Notes under the pieces: model-generated
What the model saw: only the letters and a program-made list of their open reading frames with translations
Database searches by the model: none
What the model was told of the DNA's origin: nothing
Shown: piece by piece, positions 55,524-64,000 of the stretch
Position numbering within the stretch: the first letter of the stretch is position 1
How the letters are laid out: each line of letters begins with the position of its first letter
Program-made: the position numbers and the translations under genes
DNA from: Dactylellina haptotyla
Taxonomy: Eukaryota; Ascomycota; Orbiliomycetes; Orbiliales; Orbiliaceae
Length of the DNA: 64,000 bases
Assembly (NCBI GenBank): GCA_031310005.1
Contig: CM062388.1
Coordinates: forward strand, 558,001 to 622,000
Direction of reading: 5' to 3'

Positions 55524-55989
55524 CTACCAAGGCCTCATAACCCCCATCAAACATATCGGTGCCCCTATATTCTTCTCATCCATCGTTATCGTCGCCACGG
55601 GCTTCATACCCGGTTTATACTATCCATCACATTCACATTAGCAGGCATCCTTTCTTCCCAGCTTCTGCGAAAATCTTTAGAAATTAGTCGAGAATAGTGA
55701 CATACCCCATCTTGCGTTATTGTCACAGTGACAACAGTAAGTTTACACCCCTTGCAATCCACATCGTCTGGATCGTTTTTGACTTTCTTGTACTCTATAG
55801 CTGTGGGGCTGAGAGTCGTGGTGACCTTGTAGGTTGTCGTACAGCCGGCGGCTTTATTTTGCGGTGCTGCCAGCGTGAGGCTTATATTTTGTTTTATTAG
55901 TTATCTATCACTTTGGTGTTTATTGGTTGGATGGTGAGAATGTACCTGGCAAAGCCCACAGCCGCGGCGATAGTAACAAAGAACTTCAT
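55524..55989 (-). CDS. Small secreted cysteine-containing protein (98 aa)
   Basis: Found by splicing three short exons: 55946-55989, 55706-55880 and 55524-55601. It encodes a signal peptide (MKFFVTIAAAVGFASLTLAAP, restored across the first intron) and a mature part of about 78 residues with four cysteines (AAGCTTTY, DCKGC, PICLM) and Thr-rich strands (TTYKVTTTL, KLTVVTVTITQDG). No family is recognised. Size, secretion and cysteine content are those of fungal effector candidates or wall-associated proteins, which is inference only. The second acceptor (TATGAAG) is weak, so the last 26 codons are less certain. Confidence 0.6.
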
Positions 55990-57357
55990 CTTGATAAATA
56001 TGCAAAGTTTCCAAGTAATATCTCAAGTTTTCCTTCTAAAGAGTGTATCTGGCAGTTTTTCTTATCACCGTCGAAGAAACGTTTAAACACGGTATTAAAT
56101 GAGCGTCGACACTGAAAACAAAAATGGTAAGGAACGTCGATATCGATATATCACAAACACAGAACCCTCGCACGCAAGAAGCAGGAAAAAAGAGAGAGAG
56201 AGAAAGAGAGAAAGGGAGTAGGAAAAAAAAGATATCCCAGCAGGCTACACCGTATCCCCGGCATCCGCATATCTTTATACCATAAAGTCCACTCTGTCAT
56301 GATCGAATATACGACTAAAACTCGAACATCGCCAATCCGAACGTTTCCTACCCGACAACACGTCACAGCATGCGAATAACGATGCGTGTAAGGGCTTATC
56401 CACCCGCCGCGCGGGCATGCGGTTCCCCTTCGTATGTACCGTATTCTGGAACATCAATATTCACGGATCGGTGGAATGGAATATACACGCGGCATGGCAG
56501 CCGGTTGTGTCGGTGCGTACGGGTGGATATCGGTCAATGCGGAAGTCGTGTTGTTGTGCTGGGGGCTGTTGCAGCCGAGGGCGGGCAGGGGTGGTACCCT
56601 GCTGCTGTTCGGGCGGCTAGCCGATTGGGGAGGGGACGGTTTCCGAATGGGGAAGTGTAACAGCGGACGGCTGTTTGTGGTTACCGCGGATCGGGTTGTG
56701 GACATGTATGGTTTGTTTATTATGGGAGGAGTATATTATGGGCTTTAAATTTTTATCTTGAATTTATTTTAAAGCTTCGTAGGTGAAGCTATCGTTTGTA
56801 GAGTCGGCGAGGTCAGTTACTGGGTTTTTCTGGGTAGCAGGTAAGTTTTTAACGTCTTCTGGGGCGGTTCTCAACAACGCAACAAGCGTCACCACATAGT
56901 TCTGCGGAATCAGTGAGGATGTCTGAGTTCGATGTCCGCGACGGAGGATATGGCTCTATTTCTGGGCAAACGAGAGGGACGGGAGCTGATAGTTGAAATT
57001 ATCTAGGAATAAGGGATTGCATACCCAATCTGTACTACAATTTGTAGTATCTTTCTCAAGCTTCAATTACAAGAATATGTAATTGGACTCTTCTTCGACA
57101 AATACCAGTGTTATAGCCGTTCAACACCGCTATAACCAATATCTCATCTGAAAAACTGCTGTCACGGCCGAAATCTCAACTATTTGTGTGTCGTGATCGC
57201 CTTTGTCTGTACTGCGGATCGATTCTTGGAGTTTAAATCGTTCTCGCGTTGGAATTTGCGGCGTGGAAATCTGCAGCTTCCCGGGCTTTGAATAAGCTTC
57301 ACCTGTCAAACTCCCTCCCAGCCGGGCCATCTACACTTTCAACAAGTACGAGGACCC
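55990..57357. other. Divergent intergenic region, no supported gene
   Basis: Between the small secreted-protein gene and the third F-box-like gene. Overlapping frames of up to 104 codons at 56370-56750 lie on all plus frames in a G-rich stretch and look like composition effects. There is a purine run (GAGAGAAAGAGAGAAAGGGAG) near 56195-56220. Confidence 0.45.
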
Positions 57358-58660
57358 ATGATGCCCTCAGCTAACCACTTAGAGACCGTCCCGGACGACA
57401 TCAAGTTCCTCATCCTCCTCGCCCTCCCCGATATCCGTTCCCTCAACTCCATCTGTGCCGCATCGAGCGCCTACTCCCGCGTCCGCGAGGACTTCAAATT
57501 CTCCATCGAAAACGAGTTATATTTCTCCGATGCGCTCAAATACTCCCGCGAGAGCGTCTGGGTCGCCGCCCATCGCGGCACCCTCTACCGCTACTACGCC
57601 ACCGAAGAGGAAGTCCAGTCCGCCATCGACGAGTACACCATGTACCCGCGCCCCATCCTCCTAGAATCCGGCAGGATCGGCCTCGACGGCTGCTACGGCG
57701 CCAAATACAAGCTGCTCCGGGAGAAAATTGTCGCGAACCACAGGTACATCATGGACCTGTACGATGAACTCGCGGATAGGGATATCGAGAAGCACCTCGG
57801 CGTCGGGATATATTTACCCACCGAAGATGTCAGCGCAGAGGAAAGAGAGCGCGAGGAAACGTATCGGTTCTATTGTACGCCCGGGGAAGAGAAGAGGATC
57901 GTGACGGCGCTGTATAGATCGTGGATTCTGTCGTTGATGACTTGTCAGCATAAATCGACGATTCATAAGGAATGGTACCTCAGCGTCGTGTTTGCCTCCT
58001 GGTCGTTTTGGGATTTCATGTGCGTTCGGGCCGTGCAGAGGATCTTGTGGGGAGAAATCAACAATTTGATCGACTATGCTATCTTCAATAATGCGGATAT
58101 GTTGGCTATCGATGGCGAGCAGGAGCTTTGTAGGTCCCCGATTACTATGCCCCTCTTATATTATCTAGTTTGGTGAATTAATTGGTCATGTGATTATGTG
58201 TCTGAAAGTGGACTACGCTCGCAGATTCACCGATACAACAACAAGCCTAGTCCTCCTCCACGACTTCCCGGCAAATATGGCCGTCTGGTTCCTGGGTAAC
58301 GAAGACGCTCCCGCGACGCTCGACGAACGCAAGGAAGTCACAAAACGCACTCGTGACCTCCTGGACCTGCAGACCTGTGCGCAACTCGACATCCCGGTTC
58401 CCAACCATTGTTTCTTCCGGTTTCATTACGAGTACCTCATGCGCAGTGTCGACGAGCACGCGTACATCCGCTGTTCTGATTTTAAGAAACGCAGAATCTG
58501 CAAGCCCGGCCAGACGGTAGATTGGGATGTTGTTGAAGGGAAGAAAGTCTGGATTCGGGGGTCGGATATGACGGAGCCGGAGAATTCGGGGATTGATTTG
58601 AATGCTTGTGTGTGGGATGGGTGGAGGTTGAAGTCGTGGGGGTTTACTTATCCTTATTAG
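57358..58660 (+). CDS. F-box-like protein, array member 3 (divergent type)
   Basis: A 407-residue protein from exons 57358-58129 and 58209-58660. The N-terminus (ETVPDDIKFLILLALPDIRSLNSICAASSAYSRVRED) is a short, variant F-box, after which the sequence is mostly helical without leucine-rich repeats and with no close likeness to the array members on either side. The intron (79 nt, GTAGGT...TGAAAG) falls near residue 258, not at the position shared by the others, so this is a different subfamily. The acceptor was chosen because it alone keeps frame into DYARRFTDTTTSLVLL. The 5' part is C-rich and the 3' part G-rich on the coding strand. Function is unknown, with an SCF role inferred from the F-box only. 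Confidence 0.7.
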
Positions 58661-58928
58661 ACTTCTACCTATTTCTTACCTTACGCACGGTAGTGAATTC
58701 GGTTTCATAACGTAGGATTTTGGACGAGGAAAGAAAAACTGGATGTTATTGTAACTTGTACTAGGTACATTTTTGGAAATAAAAACAAATGAAAGCGTGT
58801 GTCTAAATTAAAACAAATTATTATTACTAAACTACTTCCCCTCGCAGTATTACTTCCTCTATATATTCATATTATATCTCCCTTAGTCACCCACCAACCC
58901 ACTAAGAAACCCAGGACGAGTTAAAAAT

Positions 58929-59360
58929 TTACGCCCTAAACTTCTTCCCCTCCTTGACCACCGGCGCAGGAGCAACCCACTTCTTCCTCTCAACCCCACT
59001 GCAAGCAACATAATCACACGCACTGGACGCACTACACCCTTTCTCCGTGCAAACTTCTTTACCCCACGCGCCGCCCAGTTCTTCAGGGTATAACTGTACA
59101 TCGAGCCCCCAGAACGCGCATTTCCCGTCGTCGAGGAGCTTGATTTCCTTTTTACGGCCGAGCTCGATCGCTTGCTTGCAAAGGTCCATTGTTACTTGCT
59201 TGGAGGTGGCTTCGTCGCCGCAGTCGCAGGTGCATTCGAAGCGTGGGACTGGGCCGACGGTGCCGGACCAGGGGACCGTGAAGGCGTCGTCGAAGAGGCC
59301 TTGGGCGAGGATTATGGGGGTGGCGGGGAGGAGGGTTAGGAGGAGGGTTGAGAAGCGCAT
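58929..59360 (-). CDS. Small secreted cysteine-rich protein (143 aa)
   Basis: A single-exon gene. The signal peptide is TLLLTLLPATPIILAQG, cleaved near residue 20. The mature protein has nine cysteines, including ECTCDCGDEAT, DGKCAF, EVCTEKGCSASSACDYVACSG, and ends in a basic tail (KKWVAPAPVVKEGKKFRA). The spacing suggests several disulphides. I do not recognise the family. Extracellular, possibly effector-like or a structural wall protein. It lies between two F-box genes and shows the same C-rich start and G-rich end on its coding strand as its neighbours. Confidence 0.75.
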   Translation of the reverse strand: MRFSTLLLTLLPATPIILAQGLFDDAFTVPWSGTVGPVPRFECTCDCGDEATSKQVTMDLCKQAIELGRKKEIKLLDDGKCAFWGLDVQLYPEELGGAWGKEVCTEKGCSASSACDYVACSGVERKKWVAPAPVVKEGKKFRA

Positions 59361-60149
59361 TTTGGATGGATTAAAATTGATGATTAAATATATAGTAAAC
59401 AGTATAGTGTATTTAGATCTATAGATCCGTGGGTTTTGGTCTCGCGGCTATTTTTGGAATGGAAAGATCGGACGTGAATGTAATGCAATGATGATGATTG
59501 TGAAATCCAACTAGCGGGAAGGCCTGCTTTATATACACCATTACCATAGCATCTCAAGAACCACACAGCCGTGGAATGACTGGAGACGGCCATTTTTACA
59601 ATAATGATTGCGAGCAGGAATTTCGGCCCATTGACCCATAATGTTCACACATCCGTAAGATAACGAAAAGACGTTAGTCCACTATGTTAACTTTCTTAGT
59701 ATCCCGATAGGATTGACGGAGATCCAAGCGGATTAGAAACCGGTGGTGCTAGCGGAAACATTCGAGGGAAATGTTTCATGCCGTTAGAGTCTGCATTGGA
59801 CCGATTCCAACCGAGTGAAGGGGTGTGCTACACGTTCATGCAAACAGCCTGATTAGTGGGCGCGGGAACATATGTTGGCAAATTTGTGTTGACTGGTGCG
59901 TTCAAGCTGGTCGAGATGCATCTAAATGGGATTCATCCACCTGACAATTGTGGCTCAGCTAGCGATAGAGATTTATCTGAGAGACATTCTAGAAGTTCAC
60001 CGGTTTGACATTGGCCGCTCTTTCTCTGGTCTCTCTCTCTTATGGTGCCAATGTTGCGGCTTGTAATCTTGTGGTTGACAGGGGTTTGATAGTCAAAGAG
60101 GAAAGTTGAGATCGCTTGATATAGATATAATCCGGAGACGCATTCATAT
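59361..60149. other. Intergenic, no supported gene
   Basis: Upstream of the small secreted gene (TATATACACC near 59530) and downstream of an F-box gene. No gene or repeat recognised. Confidence 0.5.
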
Positions 60150-61748
60150 TCAAGCCAATATTCGAATTCCCGAACTGTTCAAGGAAATGAAGTCTTCTGG
60201 ATATCTATCAGCTATCGATATATCTCCCATGAGCAGCTTATTTGCCAATCTGTACTTCGTCCAAAAAGGGTCAAAAGGTTCAAGAAGCTCATCGGACGCA
60301 GGCAGTGACACTTGGCGCAGAAGGAACGTATATCCCGTGGGATCGTCCCCTCGGGAAACAATGCAAAAGCCGAAATCCATAATGTCACTGTGCAAACGAT
60401 GGACCACAAATTGAACTTCCTCTAGCAAATCTAGGCCGCATTTCGTCCATTCTACCACGAAATCCCGTAGTATTCGGCAGGTCTGGTGGCCGAGCAACGG
60501 TGGAAGTGTGGTCTGAACTGGTAAAAACAGCGTCGCTTTCTTCAGCCGCTTGAGGCCTAGCATTGCCGCGTTGTTGATAACAGTAGGGCGCTTCCAAAAA
60601 GTACTGAAGAACTTGAGTTCTTCTAAATTTGGGAAACTGGATGCGATTTGCCGTAGCTCGGCATCCGTTCCTTGCATGAGTGAAAAATGTATCTCCAAGA
60701 ATACTAGATTCGGATAAACGACCGGAACTGCCAGATTCCCAAGTAAAGCACCTCCGATCCTATAGCTCGGGTTAAATATCTTAATATTGGTCCCGATTTT
60801 CAACCTTTTGATTGTTTCCCGTGCGCCGTAGATGACAAGGTGAGGATCTATACGTTTCTTCGTGCTACTGTATCCGTGAAACGGGAAGATTTCACTATCC
60901 TCGAGAACCACGTTATACTCTGTAAGCGATGGCGGTAACGCTTGTTGAAACTCTTCAGAGTTATTTATTGCGTATTCGATATCGGGAATATCTTCGCCCC
61001 AGTGGCTCAACGACCCGGGAATATTCCCGTCCCGGGTCTTCACCTTCTCAGGCGCGCTCTTCATGATAGCCACAACAGCCGATTTGAATACATTTGATGC
61101 AAAGATATCAGGCCTGATATGGGCCCGCTCGCACAGGTCAAGCCGAGTGAGATTCTTGAAGAAGTTTAACTTCCGCAACCCCATGAGTAAGAAGGTTATA
61201 AAATGAAACTTCCGAGGATGCCCTATTTGTGCGAAGTGGAAAGAAACGCGAAGGTGCGATATATTTGGGAAAATATTAAGCCAGGATAAGTAGAACCGTG
61301 TGAGGGTTAATGTGACCATGCACGAGCCCTCATTGTAGGCATCTAGGCCAATTAGAGTGATACAACTATCGCCGGCAAAGTTAACGCGCGTAAATTAGTA
61401 AAAAACAAGTCGATTCAAGTGCATTCGATATGCTAGTATCGCAGCCACTCCTGCCTCGAATATTTCGAAGCCGGGTTTACGCCTCAAACCCAATAGTATA
61501 AGTGGTGTATGAACTTACCGGACGTTTTTGCATAGGTCGTGATACTTTCCTCCCTTCTTGAATACTAATATAGACTCAGGCCGTACCTGGATTGTCTCTA
61601 CGAGCATCGGGAGTCCCACGGTTCGAGAATAACGTGAACATGCGCAAAATGCGAGACGATCCTTGTGGGATAAGTACGAGACTATCGAGGTGCAGAGCTC
61701 CGGTGGGAGTGGGAGGCCATATTTTAACGCCGTCCCTTCCGCTTCCAT
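60150..61748 (-). CDS. F-box protein with leucine-rich C-terminus, array member 4
   Basis: A 481-residue protein from exons 61519-61748 and 60150-61365. The F-box module is LPLPPELCTSIVSYLSHKDRLAFCACSRYSRTVGLPMLVE, followed by FKKGGKYHDLCKNVR. The intron is in phase 2 in the terminal Arg codon as in the other members but is longer (153 nt). Exon 2 resumes CITLIGLDAYNEGSCMVTLTLTRF, closely matching HVTLMGLDAYSDFCDLARL of member 5, so these two are sisters. Later hallmarks shared with member 5 include FPNISHLRVSFHF, LPPSLTEYNVVLEDSEIF, VYPNLVFLEIHFS and FPNLEELKFF. Presumed SCF substrate receptor. Confidence 0.82.
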
Positions 61749-62432
61749 TCTGGTATCTGAGATCGCGAGCGGCGGGCCACGCTTGTAGTAGTCTCGTTGC
61801 CAGACGCTGGTGTTGCCCTGTGTGGTAGATTGAAAGAGGGAAGCGGAGATTCTTCAGCTAAGTTGTTGGCTCGATGAGATCAATCCTGATGAAGCAAACA
61901 AGCTGAGTGAATTCTAGGCGCATAAATTATGAGCTGCTCAAGTGCTTGAGGCTCTTTCTGGGCTACGACTTCGTAGAAATTTCGAAAGATATCCGCCTTT
62001 CTGTTTCATATGATCATTCGCGCCCCCGCAGCCTTGTTGGGTCTCAAGCGTAAGCGAGAGCGTTTCAGCATGCGGGCTCGGCAAGTAGCTCAAAGGAAGC
62101 CGATAACAAGGCTGCCAAAAACGCAACTGGAACAAACACGATGCGGGACAACGATCTGACATATTCAGGAGAATAATAGGGCCTAAATAACAGAATATGA
62201 CACCGAATAAATTAACTTGAAATTTCTCTGCACTACACCAACATTTTGCTTACATTTTGCTAGCGTGAGGGTTTAAGACTTCTATGTGCACATATATGTA
62301 GAATTTTGAGCTCCAAACTGAATTGCAGGGCCGAAGGTCGGAGATCAATTTTCGTCTAATGTAGACTTCATTCCCTTAAAGTCAACCTAGTCTAGGGCCC
62401 TCTCCTTGTAGAGGTCCAATTAATTTAGATCT
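61749..62432. other. Intergenic between sister F-box genes
   Basis: No gene seen. It separates two tandem, same-strand F-box paralogues by about 680 bp. Confidence 0.5.
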
Positions 62433-63816
62433 CTACAAATCTGGTCTCAATCTACCTGCTTCCCAGAAAGTGTTGAAGATATCATCTTGCTTCGTCGGAA
62501 AGCGTCCACTCCAAAACTCCCAGTCGCGATATTCCCCGTTTTGAACCTGGGTAACACTGCACACCTGGATCGTGCTCATGTCTTCTTTATAAATTTTTGA
62601 AAGGTAAACAAATTTGATATTCTCCAACCTTTCTAGGCCACGTTCTACCCATTCGTTTGTTAGCCGGTTGAGACTTTCGCTAGAATTGCGTTTCTTCAAT
62701 AACAGTGTCGCTCTCTTGAGGCGTTTCAGCTCTAATATCGGTGAGTTTCTGAGCTCCCCGTCACCAGTCCAGCCGTCGCCCCAAAACTTCAGTTCCTCCA
62801 AGTTAGGGAACTTAGACGCGATATCCCGTACGTTTTCCCTAGTTCCTTGCCCAGCTCCAAAGTGGACTTCCAGATAGACCAAGTTTGGAAAGACAACCGG
62901 AATGGAATGTTTCGTCTGCCAGCTCGGAGTCAAGTCACCCTTTCCAGAATCAGCCGCAATTACCAGTCTCTTGAGGGTGTGCTGCGATTCGTGATAGATA
63001 AAATAGGGATCTAGGAGGCGGCGATTCGGTCTGGACCAGACACGGTCCGATCCAGCAAAGCTAAAGCTGGTATTCTCCAGAACTATCGTACAATCTGTGA
63101 GCGATGGTGGGAAAACTAGCTCCGGCCGCTTGTTTCCGTGAATCGCGTGCGCCCAGGGTAAAACCGAGTCAAATTCATCCTCCGGTCTCCTTGTTTGTTG
63201 AAGTAAGGTCGGTTCAACTATCTTCGGCAAATATTCTCGGACCTCTCGATTGAATTTATCATCTGGGACATCAATAAACCGTTTCCGCACGTCAAGGCCA
63301 GTCAACTTTGGAAAGAATTCCATTTTTGAAAAGCTCAAAAGTAGCGCGCTGAGGAACGCTCCGTAATAGACCTCAAGCGTATAAAATGAGACCCGGATGT
63401 GCGTTATATTAGGAAATAGGTGAAGGCAAGCTGCGTAAGAGCGGGCTAGGCGAGCCAAATCACAGAAGTCCGAATACGCGTCCAAGCCCATGAGTGTGAC
63501 ATGACTGATGTCCATTCATGTCAGTATATAAGTCAAGTATAAAATATAGATACGCTACGTACTGGACGTGTTTGCACTCGGTATGGAGACTGCCGCCTGC
63601 TTTAAAGAAGTTCAAAGCTTTAGGACCCAACTTGATTTTGCGTAAAAGGCTGGGAATAATGAGTGCGCGACAATATCGCGAGCATGCAGAAAATGACAGA
63701 ACATCTTCGGGACGAAGATGCGAGAAAATCATAAAGCAGAGTTCCGCAGGAAGCGGAATGCACTCATTTGGCATATCTGTAGACAACCTGATCGGTCGAT
63801 CTTCCGACCCCATCAT
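62433..63816 (-). CDS. F-box protein with leucine-rich C-terminus, array member 5
   Basis: A 441-residue protein from exons 63563-63816 and 62433-63504. The F-box module is IPLPAELCFMIFSHLRPEDVLSFSACSRYCRALIIPSLLRK, then FFKAGGSLHTECKHV. The phase-2 intron (58 nt, GTACGT...CATCAG) splits a His codon at the family position, and exon 2 resumes HVTLMGLDAYSDF. It shares with member 4 FPNITHIRVSFYT, FPPSLTDCTIVLEN, VFPNLVYLEVHFGAGQGT and FPNLEELKFWG, which are degenerate leucine-rich repeats. Two in-frame ATGs start the protein and I use the first. The function is inferred from the family: substrate recognition for an SCF ubiquitin ligase. Confidence 0.83.
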
Positions 63817-64000
63817 GCTATAGGATTTCCTTGCAGATGATACTTGAGAGCGCTGAGATTAAATAATATTGTTGTTTTATTGGCCAGGTTTTCGAGGTCG
63901 CATTGAAACTAAGTTAGTGGGCCGTCTGTTGGGGGATGTCTCGCTAGTTACCAACCTCGAGATCACAATTATACCGGTGAAAATGACCGCATTCAAGCTT
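63817..64000. other. Right edge, no supported gene
   Basis: Promoter side of the last F-box gene. Nothing else is visible before the window ends. Confidence 0.5.

Noticed and set aside
56370-56748. Three overlapping plus frames in a G-rich stretch
   Set aside because: All frames are open at once because of composition. No motif or splice structure.
1-64000. tRNA, rRNA, CRISPR array, transposon with terminal repeats
   Set aside because: No convincing signal was seen by eye. Short repeats found are microsatellites or coding repeats.

Overview
The window reads as nuclear DNA of a filamentous ascomycete (Pezizomycotina; Leotiomycetes is my guess from protein style, not proven). The genes carry many short GT-AG introns, mostly 50-100 nt. 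There are no operons or Shine-Dalgarno sites. The families present are typical of such fungi: an allantoate-type MFS transporter, an EHN-type epoxide hydrolase, an ERG4 sterol reductase, PLAC8, Glc8/inhibitor-2, Thr-rich secreted proteins and many F-box proteins. I rebuilt exon joins by reading frame, splice consensus and family continuity. I saw no rRNA, tRNA, CRISPR array or intact transposon.

Layout. 0.7-6.5 kb (all minus): MFS transporter, a large secreted protein of unknown function, and a secreted DJ-1/PfpI protein. 7.1-13.0 kb: a divergent pair, a DUF7580-like protein (minus) and a C2H2 zinc-finger protein ending in a Sin3-type PAH domain (plus). 14.0-17.2 kb: HD-domain hydrolase (plus) and a seven-helix receptor (minus), convergent. 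17.2-20.6 kb: no supportable gene. 20.6-23.0 kb: malic enzyme (minus). 24.7-26.3 kb: epoxide hydrolase (plus). 27.3-28.6 kb: a tiny hypothetical gene and a four-exon PLAC8 gene. 30.0-34.4 kb: F-box gene, a broken paralogue of it, and an F-box/repeat gene. 35.2-39.4 kb: an eroded aspartic protease and a Thr-rich secreted protein with a CBM-like C-terminus. 40.9-47.8 kb: a hypothetical protein, an APH-fold kinase-like protein, and an ERG4 sterol reductase carrying a nonsense codon. 49.9-51.0 kb: PP1 inhibitor-2. 52.1-63.8 kb: a run of F-box family genes with two small secreted cysteine proteins between them.

How it hangs together. Housekeeping metabolism (malic enzyme, sterol, PP1 regulation, HD hydrolase) is interspersed with accessory material. 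The right half is an expanding and decaying F-box family. Five members share a phase-2 intron at the same place just after the F-box module, one older-type paralogue is clearly dead, and one has either a nonsense codon or a 36-nt intron. The best second-look items are the C2H2-PAH fusion, the single-stop ERG4 copy, the F-box array with its shared intron, and the C-rich to G-rich strand polarity inside genes at 50-59 kb.
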